A stretch of DNA of 42,799 nucleotides from an uncultured Clostridia bacterium (GCA_944367465.1 CALVWO010000008.1:1-42799), one strand, 5' to 3'; shown: positions 26,742 to 35,722, numbered from the stretch's first letter. Numbers and translations are program-made. The notes: generated by a model from the sequence alone, not told the origin.

Positions 26742-29700
26742 GAGATTTCTTTCGGTTTGAATATCTGAACGGCGACTATCCGCTGCTCGGCGCCTCCGTA
26801 CAAAACGGCGTGCCGACTGCCGTTTTCGGGCTGAACGACGCGCAGAAATATCTCGTCGCTTCGCTCTTCCCGGGGCGCGCCGTCTATATCGCGGCGGACG
26901 CCCTCACCGCAAAGCGCGCGGCGGAGAGCATTGCCGTGCTCTCGGGGAAGGAGGTCGCGCTGCTCGCCGCAAAGGACGAAGTGCTCACCTTCCGCAGGGC
27001 GGGCTCGCGCGACGCGCTCTTCCGCCGCCTCACCGCGCTGTATCGCTGGCAGGCGGGCGCGGAAGTTCTGGTGTGCGACGTGGAGGCGGTCTGTCAGCTC
27101 GTGCCAAAGAAACTCGCCGTCTTTTCTCTGGAGACGGGCAGGGAGACGGATATGCGCGCGCTCATCGGCAGGCTTGCCGAGGCGGGCTACGTGCGCGACG
27201 CCTCGCCCGAGAGCAAGGGCATGTTTGCCGTCCGCGGCGACGTGCTCGATATCTATCCCGTCAACTGCGAACACCCCGTGCGCATCGATTTTTTCGGCGA
27301 CGAAGTGGAGAGTATCAAACCTTACGACGAAGTGACGGGGGAGCGCTATCCGCTCCTTTCGCGCATCGACATCGTGGCGGCGACGGACGCCGTTTACGGC
27401 GAAGGAGAGCGCGAGCGCGTGGCGGCGGAAATGCGCGCCATGGCGAAAAAGGCGCCCTCTTCCGCCGCCTATTCGCGCATGACGGCGATCGCCGCAGACG
27501 TGGAGAGCGGCGCGCCCACCGATTTTGTCCTGCCGATTCTGGAAAACGCGGGGGATGTTTTCTCTCTTCTCCCGCGCGATACGCTGCTCATCTTCGACGA
27601 GAGCAAACTCATCCGCGATAAGATCGAAGGGCTTTACAAAGAACATTACGAGCGGTATGCCGAACTCGAAAAGGGGGGCGAGGTTTTCCCGTTCTCCATA
27701 GAGCAGTACGTTCCGGCTGCCCGCATGGAGCGGTTCACCGACTTCCGCACCCTCGCTTTGCAGACGTTCGCGGGCAATATCGGGTTTTTCGAGCCGCTCA
27801 AAATATTCAATTTTACTTCTACGCCCGCCCGGCGCTATCAGGGCTCGGTGCCCGATCTCGTCGTCGATCTCAAGGCGTGGAAGCGGACGGGCTACCGCGT
27901 CGTCATGTACTGCGGAACGCCCGAGCGCGCGGCAAAACTGCGGGAGTCGCTCACCGAAGAGTATCTCACGCCCGCGGAACTGCCTGCGCGCCTGACGGAG
28001 TTTTCGGGCTTTGCCGTCTGCGAAGAGGCGCTCGAACAGGGGTTCGTGCTGCATGAGTGCAAGCTCGCCGTCATCGGCTCGGGCGATCTCTTCCCCAGGA
28101 GCGCGCCCGCCCGCCGCATCAAAAAGAAGAGGGGGGATCTCTTCTTTGCGCCCGAGATCGGGGATTACGCCGTACACGAGACGTACGGCGTGGGGCGCGT
28201 CACCGGGATCCAGCGCATCGAGACGACGGACGGCACGAAGGAGTACGTCTCCCTCGCCTATAAGGACGGGGACGTGCTGCACGTTCCCGTCGAGCAGATG
28301 GACGTCCTCTCCAAATACATGGGCGGAGATGCGCCCGCGCTCTCCAAGATCGGCGGCGGGGAGTTCGAGCGCGTCAAGGCGCGCGTGCGAGCCTCCCTCA
28401 AAAAGCTCGCCTTCGACCTGAAGGCACTCTATGCCGAGCGGCAGGAAAAGAAGGGGTACGTCTTCCCCGACTATTTCGAGGAGATGGACGAGTTCCGCGC
28501 GGCATTCCCATACGAGGATACGCCCGATCAGGCGGTCTCCACCGAGGAGATCCTGGCGGATATGCGCTCGGACAAGGTGATGGACAGGCTGCTTTGCGGC
28601 GACGTCGGATTCGGCAAAACGGAGGTCGCGCTCCGCGCGGCATACCTCTGCGTTCTGGCGGGGCGCCAGGCGGCGCTCATGTGCCCGAGCACCGTGCTGA
28701 GCGAACAGCATTATACCACCGCCACCGGGCGCATGGAGGAGTTCGGCGTGCGCGTGGCGTGCCTCAACCGATTCCGCACCGAAAAAGAGACGGCGGAGAT
28801 CCTCCGCAGGCTCGCAAAGGGGAATATCGACCTCATCATCGGCACCCACCGCCTGCTCTCTTCCGATGTGAAGTTCCGCGACCTCGGACTGCTCATTCTC
28901 GACGAAGAGCAGCGATTCGGTGTGGAGCATAAGGAAAAGATCAAAAACTACAAGCGGGACGTGGACTGCCTCACCATGACGGCAACGCCCATCCCCCGCA
29001 CGCTGCACCTCTCGCTCTCGGGCATCCGCGATATCTCCACCATCCAGACGCCGCCGCATGCCCGCGTGCCCGTGCAGACGTACGTCGCCGAAGAGACGGA
29101 GACGCTCGTGCGCGACGCGTGCCTGAGAGAGATCGCCCGCGGCGGGCAGATCTTCCTGCTGTATAACCGTGTGGAGAGCATCTACACCTACGCGCGGCGG
29201 CTCACGGAGTTCGTGCCCGAGGCGCGCGTATGCGTGGCGCACGGCAGGATGGATAAGGCGACGCTGGAAAAGAACGTGTTCGGGTTTTACCGCGGCGAGT
29301 ACGACTTGCTCGTCACCACGACCATCATCGAAAACGGCATCGATCTCCCCAATGCGAATACGCTCATCGTCATCGACGCCGACAGGCTGGGCATCTCGCA
29401 GCTCTATCAGCTGCGCGGCAGGGTGGGGCGGGGCACCCGCCTCGCGCACGCGTACTTTACCTATAAGCCGGAGCGTTTCATGACGAACGCGGCGGCGGAA
29501 CGGCTCAAAGCCATCATGCAGTTCACCGAACTCGGTTCGGGGTTCAAGATCGCCATGCGCGATCTCGAGATCCGCGGCGCGGGCAACGTGCTCGGCGCGG
29601 AACAGCACGGGCACATGGATAAGGTCGGCTACGAACTGTACGCCAAGATCCTGAAAGAGGAGATCACGGGCGAACGGCAGGAGAGCGTCGATCTCGATAT

Positions 29701-30127
29701 CAAGGCGACTGCGTTCATCCCCGAGCGCTATGTGGAATCCAATGCGGGGCGCATGGACTGCTACAAGCAGATCGCCGAGATCCGCTCGCTCGAAGATTAC
29801 AAGCGCGTGTGCCTTTCAATGGAGGAGACGTACGGTCCGCTCCCGCAGGAGACGGTCAACCTCCTTGTGATCGCCGTGCTCAAGAGCTACGCCGCGCCCT
29901 TCCGCGTGAAGAAGATCTCCGTGAACCGCAAGGGCGGCGCGCTCACGTTCGCCTCGCTCGAGGCGCTCGGCGCGGCGGGCATTTCCGCCGCCATGGAGAA
30001 ATACCGCGCCCATGTCGGTCTGGATATGACGAGTGCGCCCGTCATTACCTTCCGTCCGCAGGCGGACGGCGGAAAGACGATGGTGCTCATGACGAAATTT
30101 TTGAAGTTCGCACGAACTTTTGCATGA
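26738..30127 (+). CDS. mfd: Transcription-repair coupling factor Mfd
   Basis: Removes RNA polymerase stalled at DNA lesions and recruits the UvrABC excision system. The 1129-residue protein has the full order: UvrB-like N-terminal domains, the RNA-polymerase-interacting domain with YAVHETYGVGRVTGIQRI, the helicase motor with Walker A GDVGFGKTE (621-629) and DEEQ (722-725), TATPIPRTLHLSLSGIRDIS, the motif VI segment LRGRVGRGT, and the C-terminal TRCF domain. It overlaps pth by 4 bp. The small gene fin, which sits between pth and mfd in Bacillus, is missing. Confidence 0.97.
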   Translation: MRDFFRFEYLNGDYPLLGASVQNGVPTAVFGLNDAQKYLVASLFPGRAVYIAADALTAKRAAESIAVLSGKEVALLAAKDEVLTFRRAGSRDALFRRLTALYRWQAGAEVLVCDVEAVCQLVPKKLAVFSLETGRETDMRALIGRLAEAGYVRDASPESKGMFAVRGDVLDIYPVNCEHPVRIDFFGDEVESIKPYDEVTGERYPLLSRIDIVAATDAVYGEGERERVAAEMRAMAKKAPSSAAYSRMTAIAADVESGAPTDFVLPILENAGDVFSLLPRDTLLIFDESKLIRDKIEGLYKEHYERYAELEKGGEVFPFSIEQYVPAARMERFTDFRTLALQTFAGNIGFFEPLKIFNFTSTPARRYQGSVPDLVVDLKAWKRTGYRVVMYCGTPERAAKLRESLTEEYLTPAELPARLTEFSGFAVCEEALEQGFVLHECKLAVIGSGDLFPRSAPARRIKKKRGDLFFAPEIGDYAVHETYGVGRVTGIQRIETTDGTKEYVSLAYKDGDVLHVPVEQMDVLSKYMGGDAPALSKIGGGEFERVKARVRASLKKLAFDLKALYAERQEKKGYVFPDYFEEMDEFRAAFPYEDTPDQAVSTEEILADMRSDKVMDRLLCGDVGFGKTEVALRAAYLCVLAGRQAALMCPSTVLSEQHYTTATGRMEEFGVRVACLNRFRTEKETAEILRRLAKGNIDLIIGTHRLLSSDVKFRDLGLLILDEEQRFGVEHKEKIKNYKRDVDCLTMTATPIPRTLHLSLSGIRDISTIQTPPHARVPVQTYVAEETETLVRDACLREIARGGQIFLLYNRVESIYTYARRLTEFVPEARVCVAHGRMDKATLEKNVFGFYRGEYDLLVTTTIIENGIDLPNANTLIVIDADRLGISQLYQLRGRVGRGTRLAHAYFTYKPERFMTNAAAERLKAIMQFTELGSGFKIAMRDLEIRGAGNVLGAEQHGHMDKVGYELYAKILKEEITGERQESVDLDIKATAFIPERYVESNAGRMDCYKQIAEIRSLEDYKRVCLSMEETYGPLPQETVNLLVIAVLKSYAAPFRVKKISVNRKGGALTFASLEALGAAGISAAMEKYRAHVGLDMTSAPVITFRPQADGGKTMVLMTKFLKFARTFA

Positions 30128-30144
30128 TTTTCACCACGAAATCA

Positions 30145-30173
30145 TTGCGAATTTCAGCAAAATAAGATATAAT
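30145..30173 (+). promoter_or_regulatory. Promoter of the PrsA/SurA-like gene
   Basis: TTGCGA (30145-30150) and TATAAT (30168-30173) are 17 bp apart. The leader is about 50 nt and ends in GGAG before the ATG. Confidence 0.75.
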
Positions 30174-30230
30174 GGACAAGATAATGCGGTCGTGTTATCA
30201 GACGCGACTAAGTTTTTGCCGGAGTGAACA

Positions 30231-32465
30231 ATGAGTAAGACAAAGAGAGTCGGGGCGATCGCGCTTGCAGCAGCGCTGGGCTGCACGGTTTTTGCAGGGT
30301 GCGACCTGATTTCGACGAACATTGAAAAGGACTATCAGCAGGTCATTGCCGAGGTGGATATCTCTCAGAGCGAAGACTTTGCAGAGGGCGGGAAATATGC
30401 CGCATATTCCGATGTGGTCAGCAATACCGAGATCACCAAGCTGGATATGGTCGCATACTTCGTCTCCACGGGCTATGCCGCCATGCAGCAGAACGGCTGG
30501 ACGTATTACGATACGTTTGCAATGATCTCCGATGCGCTCGTCAACCGCGCCATCTATATCCAGTATGCCATGGTATACCTTCTGGATAATGGCAGCGACG
30601 CCGACGGGACGAAAAAATATTCGGTCGACGACTTCAATTCTGCCGTCGCGGACGCAAAAGACAGCGCCGAGCACGACCTTCTCGCCGTGCAGTATTTCCT
30701 CACCGACGAGGAGCGTGCGCGTGCGGAGTACAATACGCGCGTACTCTTCAACAACACCATCGATACGCAGGAAGAGAGCATCATCGGCACGAGCGAGAGC
30801 GATACTTCCTCCGATACCGTCCGCACCACGCCCACCGGCGTCGACACGGCGAACGATCAGTATTACGATTCCGCATACAGAGTCTATACGGGCAGCAACG
30901 CACTCTCCGACTGCGGCACATACGAGGCGGTCGAAGGCTCCACAACGTCCACCCGTACGAAGGCGTATAACAATTTCATCGCCAACCTGCTCTCCAACAA
31001 CCTCATCACGACGGGCGAGGACGTGAGCGATATCGAGTCCATCACTTACTATTCCATCGAACTTCAGAACGCCTACGAGGACATCCTCATCTCCAAGATG
31101 AGCGATCTCTTCGAAAAACAGGCGGAGGATCGCCTGAACAACACCTCTGAGGAAGGCGAACAAACGGTGATCGAGGAGGAGTACGATAAACTCCTTGCCT
31201 ATCAGCAGCAGGCGTTCGAGGATGAATCAACCTTTACGAACGCGCTCGACGGCATGGCGGACGATTCCTTCGTGCTCACAGCACCCGCAGAGGGGTACGG
31301 CTACGTCGTGAACATTCTCATTCCCTTCACGACCACGCAGTCCAACGAACTCGCCGAGCCGGATTCCGGAGATCCGAACGGGAACAAGTTTAAGGCACGC
31401 AGCGAGCTTTTGCGGAAGGTGCGCGGCACCGATCAGCGCGGAACGTGGGTAACGGGCGGGAGCGATTACGCCTTCAAGTACGACGCATCCAAGTTTACGG
31501 ACGCATACACGGGCGGAGACGAGAACCGCGACTACCTCTTCTTCGAGAAGGGCGTCGAACCCGATCCCGAGAAGGGCGAGCGCCGGTACGAGCGTATCCC
31601 CAACTACTTCGGCAGATACACCTATAACGGCAGGATCACCGAGCGCGACGACGGAACGTTCACCGCGACGCCCGACCGCATCTCCATCAACGAATTCATC
31701 ACCGAGATGAACAGCTATCTCGACGCGGCATCTTCTGCGATCACCAAGGATGGTGACGGCTACGAGGTAAGCGGCAGTTATGTAAACGGCGTCAACGATG
31801 CCGGCGTACTTGTCAGCATCGGCGACGACAGCGAATCCTACTACAAGCAGGCGTACAAGGATTATTACAGCACCAACGAGGACGGAACGCCCGATTTCGG
31901 CTCCGTCGATTACAGCAAGTTTATCTACTATGCAGGCAAGGTGGATTTCACGAGCGGCGGAAAGACCTCGCCGTTCAACGCGAACGAGCTCTTCCTCGAA
32001 GGCTCGGCGGAAAACGTCGCATATTCCGTCATCAACGAGCTCTCCTTTGCCTACAACACCGATACGGCGGGTCTGAACACCTATCTTGGTTATTCGATCA
32101 CCATCGGCAAGACGGATTTCGTCAGCGAATTTGAATATGCCGCACAGTACGTCTGCCGCCAGGGCGCGGGCAGCTATGTCGTCGTTCCCTCCGATTACGG
32201 CTGGCACATCATCTACTGCACCTTCTCCTATCTCAGAGAGGACGGCACCTCCGAAGAGGATCCCATCGTTCCGTTCGTGTACGACGATTCCCTGAAAGAT
32301 GTCGAGGGAACGTTCTCCAACCTCTTCTATGAGACACTCCGTGCCGACATCGTTCAGCAGTATCAGTCGCTTGCGCAGACGAACGCCATCAACGCCTACG
32401 AGAGCTGCGCGACCGTTTACGAGGAACGTTACGCCGACCTCTCCGGGCTGGATACGGCAAACTGA
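30231..32465 (+). CDS. Large SurA/PrsA-like foldase lipoprotein
   Basis: A 744-residue lipoprotein. The signal peptide MSKTKRVGAIALAAALGCTVFAGC ends in a lipobox with Cys24, so the mature protein is anchored outside the membrane. The length is large for PrsA (about 290). A C-terminal parvulin-like segment, GSYVVVPSDYGWHIIYCTFSY, resembles the end of rotamase domains, and the N-terminal helical part resembles SurA/trigger-factor chaperone regions. It follows mfd, a common neighbourhood for such foldases in Clostridia. The catalytic parvulin core is not obvious, so it may act only as a chaperone. A weak hairpin with TTTT near 32479-32515 may end the transcript. Confidence 0.65.
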   Translation: MSKTKRVGAIALAAALGCTVFAGCDLISTNIEKDYQQVIAEVDISQSEDFAEGGKYAAYSDVVSNTEITKLDMVAYFVSTGYAAMQQNGWTYYDTFAMISDALVNRAIYIQYAMVYLLDNGSDADGTKKYSVDDFNSAVADAKDSAEHDLLAVQYFLTDEERARAEYNTRVLFNNTIDTQEESIIGTSESDTSSDTVRTTPTGVDTANDQYYDSAYRVYTGSNALSDCGTYEAVEGSTTSTRTKAYNNFIANLLSNNLITTGEDVSDIESITYYSIELQNAYEDILISKMSDLFEKQAEDRLNNTSEEGEQTVIEEEYDKLLAYQQQAFEDESTFTNALDGMADDSFVLTAPAEGYGYVVNILIPFTTTQSNELAEPDSGDPNGNKFKARSELLRKVRGTDQRGTWVTGGSDYAFKYDASKFTDAYTGGDENRDYLFFEKGVEPDPEKGERRYERIPNYFGRYTYNGRITERDDGTFTATPDRISINEFITEMNSYLDAASSAITKDGDGYEVSGSYVNGVNDAGVLVSIGDDSESYYKQAYKDYYSTNEDGTPDFGSVDYSKFIYYAGKVDFTSGGKTSPFNANELFLEGSAENVAYSVINELSFAYNTDTAGLNTYLGYSITIGKTDFVSEFEYAAQYVCRQGAGSYVVVPSDYGWHIIYCTFSYLREDGTSEEDPIVPFVYDDSLKDVEGTFSNLFYETLRADIVQQYQSLAQTNAINAYESCATVYEERYADLSGLDTAN

Positions 32466-32518
32466 TCACAAAAGCATTCAACAGTCAGTCGCTTTGGCGG
32501 CGGCTGTTGCATTTTACG

Positions 32519-32782
32519 GGGTTTTCCGTAACTCACGGAAAAAGATTTCGTCAGTTCGGAATATTTTTCGTGAATGAGGAAAAAGCGTCCGCAAGGAGGG
32601 TTGCCCTCCGCCGCGGTACCCAATAAGCGCAAACCTGCGCATAAGCGGAAAGGGGAGCCGCCGCGGGATAACTGTTGCGAAAGAGCGGCGGCGCGGAAAA
32701 CCGAACACAGAGCAGAGCGAAGGTTGGGTTTTCCGTAACTCACGGAAAAAGATTTCGTCAGTTCGAAATATTTTTCGTGAAT
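32519..32782 (+). repeat. 57-bp direct repeat flanking 150 bp before uppP
   Basis: Bases 32519-32575 and 32726-32782 are identical except for one position. Each copy begins with a hairpin, TTTTCCGT with ACGGAAAA, then an AT-rich stretch. The second copy ends 20 bp before the uppP start codon and overlaps its likely promoter region. The 150 bp between the copies are GC-rich and non-coding, with GCCGCCGCGG-type stems. Confidence 0.9.
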
Positions 32783-32801
32783 AAATATTAAGGAGAGAAT
32801 T

Positions 32802-33635
32802 ATGGGATTTTGGGAAGCGATCTGGAAGTCGTCCGTCCTGGGCGTTGTGCAGGGACTCACGGAGTTTCTGCCCGTCTCCTCGAGCGGCCATCTTACGCTC
32901 CTTCAGAAGCTGCTCGGGTTCGATACCGCAGGCGGGAGCATGACCTTCATCAACATCATGATGCACCTCGGCACGCTCATCGCCGTCGTCATCGTGTTCT
33001 GGAAGGACATCGTCGCGCTGTTCAGAAAACCGTTCAAGCCGCTTCTGATGCTCATCGTTGCCACTATTCCGGCGGGGATCATCGGGCTCTTGTTCAGCGA
33101 TCAGATCGACGCGATCTTCTCCGACGAGGAGAAAGGGCTCATGTACCTTGCACTCTGCTTTGCCATTACGGCGCTGCTGCTCCTCGTCTGCGAGCTCGTG
33201 GCAAAGCGCCAGAAAGATCCTAAGCCGCTCAACTGGGGCAGTTCCGTCTCGATGGGGCTCATGCAGGCGGTTGCGCTCTTCCCCGGCATTTCGCGCAGCG
33301 GATCCACTATCGTCGCGGGTACGCTCGTGGGCGCCAAGCGCGATGAAGTCGCCAAATTCTCCTTCCTCATGAGCATACCCGTCATTCTGGGGAGCTTTTT
33401 GGTGGAGATCGCAAGCGGCGTCAAAGACGTCGTCACCGATCAGCCTTCCTATTTCACGGCGATCGGCGCGCCCGAGATCGTCGGCATGATCTTCGGCGTG
33501 GTGTTTTCCATGATCTTCGGGTTCCTCGCCATCAAGTGGATGCTCAAGATCATCCGCAAAGCCAATTATATGTGGTTCAGCGTGTATCTGCTCTGTCTTT
33601 CGCTCACCACGTTCTGGCTGGGCTATATTCTCTGA
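32802..33635 (+). CDS. uppP: Undecaprenyl-diphosphatase
   Basis: Removes the terminal phosphate of undecaprenyl diphosphate so the lipid carrier can be reused in cell-wall synthesis; it also confers some bacitracin tolerance. The 277-residue membrane protein carries the family motif VVQGLTEFLPVSSSGHL, with the Gln17-x3-Glu21 pair and Ser-Gly-His 28-30, and the second motif GISRSGSTIVAG. About seven to eight hydrophobic segments are visible. AAGGAG supports the ATG. The gene lies behind a duplicated leader of 57-bp repeats. Confidence 0.95.
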   Translation: MGFWEAIWKSSVLGVVQGLTEFLPVSSSGHLTLLQKLLGFDTAGGSMTFINIMMHLGTLIAVVIVFWKDIVALFRKPFKPLLMLIVATIPAGIIGLLFSDQIDAIFSDEEKGLMYLALCFAITALLLLVCELVAKRQKDPKPLNWGSSVSMGLMQAVALFPGISRSGSTIVAGTLVGAKRDEVAKFSFLMSIPVILGSFLVEIASGVKDVVTDQPSYFTAIGAPEIVGMIFGVVFSMIFGFLAIKWMLKIIRKANYMWFSVYLLCLSLTTFWLGYIL

Positions 33636-33668
33636 CCGATTTTTATCCTCGCCGCATAAAAAACGAAA

Positions 33669-33695
33669 ACCTCCGCAAGATAGGATTACGGAGGT
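33669..33695 (+). promoter_or_regulatory. Hairpin that hides the ribosome site of the 33701 gene
   Basis: ACCTCCG (33669-33675) pairs perfectly with CGGAGGT (33689-33695). The right arm is the Shine-Dalgarno sequence itself. Initiation would need this stem to open, as in RNA thermometers or ligand-gated leaders. Confidence 0.6.
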
Positions 33696-33700
33696 GAATC

Positions 33701-33853
33701 ATGAGACTGAATTGCGGTGATACCTGTCCTAAGACGGGTTCTTACAACGTCGTTGACGCACAGGGCAACGTCGTGAACACCATCTATGTGGGCGAAGGCG
33801 AAACGATGCCTCCCACGCAGCGTTCGGATTGCCACTACGAATCCAACGACTGA
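33701..33853 (+). CDS. YjzC-like small protein
   Basis: A 50-residue protein, too short for most gene finders. It reads MRLNCGDTCPKTGSYNVVDA at the start and ends in GETMPPTQRSDCHYESND. The pattern 'G..CPKTGSY.VVD..G.VV..I.V..GE.MPPTQ' resembles the YjzC family of small Bacillus proteins of unknown function. Three cysteines (5, 9 and 44), two as Cx3C, could bind metal. The ribosome site GGAGGTG is strong but lies inside a hairpin. The terminator at 33881 follows. Confidence 0.75.
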   Translation: MRLNCGDTCPKTGSYNVVDAQGNVVNTIYVGEGETMPPTQRSDCHYESND

Positions 33854-33880
33854 GTGTAAGCATAGCAAAAGATGAACCGA

Positions 33881-33916
33881 AGGGGCGCGGAAAGCAACTG
33901 CTTTCCGCGCCCCTGT
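33881..33916 (+). terminator. Terminator of the YjzC-like gene
   Basis: AGGGGCGCGGAAAGCA and TGCTTTCCGCGCCCCT pair closely around a 2-4-nt loop and are followed by GTTTGTG. Confidence 0.75.
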
Positions 33917-33918
33917 TT

Positions 33919-33949
33919 GTGTATTCCCGTGCCTGCGCGCGCATACAAT
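33919..33949 (+). promoter_or_regulatory. Sigma-E-like promoter of yunB
   Basis: A CATACAAT -10 element (33942-33949) matches the mother-cell sigma-E/sigma-K type, and a TGTATT at about 33919 lies 16-17 bp upstream. In Bacillus yunB belongs to the sigma-E regulon. The -35 match is only partial. Confidence 0.45.
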
Positions 33950-33954
33950 AGAGG

Positions 33955-34620
33955 GTGAAGTATCGTTCGAGAGGGAACAGGATCAGGCGGCGCGTCATGC
34001 TCTGCACCGTCGCAGCGGGTCTCATCGTCCTGATCGTGTGCATGCATGTGAATATTACCGGGGTGCTCGTTTCTGTGGCAGAGGGGGAGATGCGCGCCAA
34101 TGCCGCAACGGCGGTCAACGAGGCGGTGTTGGCGTCGCTGAGCGGCGCGCAGTACGACGACCTTGTGCGCGTGGAACAGGATCCCGACGGGAAGATCCGC
34201 GCGCTCACTTCCAATGCGTCCGCGATCAACCGCATCGCCCGCGAAACGGCGTACGCCGCGCAGGCGCTTCTGGCGCAGATGTGCGACGGCGGCGTGGATA
34301 TCCCGCTCGGCGCGTTCACGGGCATCGCTGCATGGGCGGGTTTCGGCGCGGAAGTGAACATGAAGATCGTATCCGTTTCCTCCGTCACTTGCAGGTTTGT
34401 TTCGGGATTCGAGACGGCGGGCGTCAATCAGACGAAACACTCCGTCTATCTGGAACTCATCTCCGATATGTCCGTCGTCCTCCCCGGGAGAACGCACGCA
34501 TTTTCGGCAATCTCGCAGGTGCTCATCGCCGAGAGCGTACTCATCGGCGACGTCCCGAACGTCTATTTGCAGGGCGATATTTTCGGCAAGGGATATTCCC
34601 TTGCGCCGTCTGCGGGGTAA
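33955..34620 (+). CDS. yunB: Sporulation protein YunB
   Basis: YunB is a mother-cell membrane protein needed for proper spore formation in Bacillus; its mechanism is unknown. The 221-residue product has a basic N terminus, one membrane segment (about 14-32) and the family blocks NAAVNEAVLASLSGAQYDDLVRVE-like, LTSNASAINRIARE, IPLGAFTGIAAWAGFGAEVNMKI and FETAGVNQTKHSVYLEL. GTG at 33955 is preferred because the basic RYRSRGN-like lead-in is conserved; it lies 5 nt after a CATACAAT box with no separate ribosome site. ATG at 33997 is the alternative. Its end meets murG tail to tail with a 1-bp gap. Confidence 0.88.
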   Translation: MKYRSRGNRIRRRVMLCTVAAGLIVLIVCMHVNITGVLVSVAEGEMRANAATAVNEAVLASLSGAQYDDLVRVEQDPDGKIRALTSNASAINRIARETAYAAQALLAQMCDGGVDIPLGAFTGIAAWAGFGAEVNMKIVSVSSVTCRFVSGFETAGVNQTKHSVYLELISDMSVVLPGRTHAFSAISQVLIAESVLIGDVPNVYLQGDIFGKGYSLAPSAG

Positions 34621-34621
34621 G

Positions 34622-35650
34622 TTATGCCATTGCCGCTTCGATCTCGTGCAGAATGCGCTGCGTGCCGTTCCCGACGGTATATGCCGCGAGCGCGCCGCGC
34701 ACCGTCGCACTGCCGTACAGCCGCAGGAGCGCGGAAGGCAGTTCGCCGAGTCTGCGCTCGGGCAGAACGGCGCACAGCCCTTTTTCCTCGAAGTAACGCG
34801 CATTTTTCAGTTGATCGCCGCGCGAACAGCGCTCGAGCGGCACGAGCAGAGCGGGCTTTTTCAGGGCGATCAGTTCGAAGAGGGTATTGCTCCCCGCGCG
34901 CGACAATACAATGTCAGCGCACGCGTAGGCGCTGCCCATATCGCGCTCGAATTCCAGCCGCACGCAGCCCTTCGGCGCCGCCGCAACGTTTCCTCTGCCG
35001 CAGAGCTGCAGAATATGAAAGCGGGGCAGGAGCTCGTCGAGGCGTGCGTTCACCGCCTCGTTGAGCGCACGGCTTCCGCTCCCGCCGCCCAGAACGAGCA
35101 GCACGGGCATGTCGTCGCGGAATCCGTACCTGCTCCGCGCCGCGGCGCGCTCTCTTCCGAAGATCTCGCGGCGGATGGGGGAGCCGACGCACACGCCGTT
35201 TCTGAATTTTTCCGCTGTCTCGGGGAAAGAGGTCAGCACGTGTACGCACCGCTTTGCGACCATGCGCGTACACAGCCCGGGGGTAAGGTCGCTCTCGTGT
35301 GTGAGCACGGGGATGCCGAGCCGCGCTGCCGCCCACACGGCGGGATAGCTTGCATAACCGCCTTTGGCGAACACCAGATCGGGTTTTTCGCGCTCCAGTA
35401 TGCGGAGCGCGTTCTTTTGCGCCGCGCGCAGAGCGAAGGGTAGCGCAAGATTTTTCGGCGTGAGCGACCGCACGAGTTTGGGACACTCCACCAAAAAATA
35501 GGGGCATCCGAGCGAGGCGACGAGCGTGCGCTCAATGCCGCTCGTGCCCATATAGGCGAGGCGGCATGCGCCCTTGAGTTCCTGCATCACGGCAAGGTTG
35601 GGGGTCACATGCCCCGCGCTCCCGCCGCCCGTAAACAGAAGATATTTCAC
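34622..35650 (-). CDS. murG: UDP-GlcNAc:lipid I N-acetylglucosaminyltransferase MurG
   Basis: Adds GlcNAc to lipid I to make lipid II, the last intracellular step of peptidoglycan precursor synthesis, on the inner face of the membrane. The 342-residue protein has the N-terminal glycine loop LLFTGGGSAGHVTPNLAV, FAKGGYASYPAVWAA, HESDLTPG, and the UDP-GlcNAc site LVLGGGSGSRALNE followed by SRAGSNTLFELIALKKPALLVPL. The GTG start fits the conserved N terminus. It lies 6 nt after TATACT on the minus strand, with no ribosome site. It is away from the usual dcw cluster. Confidence 0.95.
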   Translation of the reverse strand: MKYLLFTGGGSAGHVTPNLAVMQELKGACRLAYMGTSGIERTLVASLGCPYFLVECPKLVRSLTPKNLALPFALRAAQKNALRILEREKPDLVFAKGGYASYPAVWAAARLGIPVLTHESDLTPGLCTRMVAKRCVHVLTSFPETAEKFRNGVCVGSPIRREIFGRERAAARSRYGFRDDMPVLLVLGGGSGSRALNEAVNARLDELLPRFHILQLCGRGNVAAAPKGCVRLEFERDMGSAYACADIVLSRAGSNTLFELIALKKPALLVPLERCSRGDQLKNARYFEEKGLCAVLPERRLGELPSALLRLYGSATVRGALAAYTVGNGTQRILHEIEAAMA

Positions 35651-35656
35651 GTTAGC

Positions 35657-35662
35657 AGTATA
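35657..35662 (-). promoter_or_regulatory. -10 box of murG, 6 nt before the start codon
   Basis: On the minus strand TATACT (35662-35657) precedes GTG by 6 nt. The -35 (TTCAAT with 18 bp) is weak. Confidence 0.5.
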
Positions 35663-35722
35663 TGCCGCTTGCGGGATTTTATTGAAAACGGGCGGATTCA
35701 CGGCGCTTTCTTGCAGTAACTC

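Noticed and set aside
26639..29614. A minus-strand open frame of about 990 codons opposite mfd
   Set aside because: It is a shadow of mfd. The opposite strand shows all Mfd motifs, while this frame shows none.
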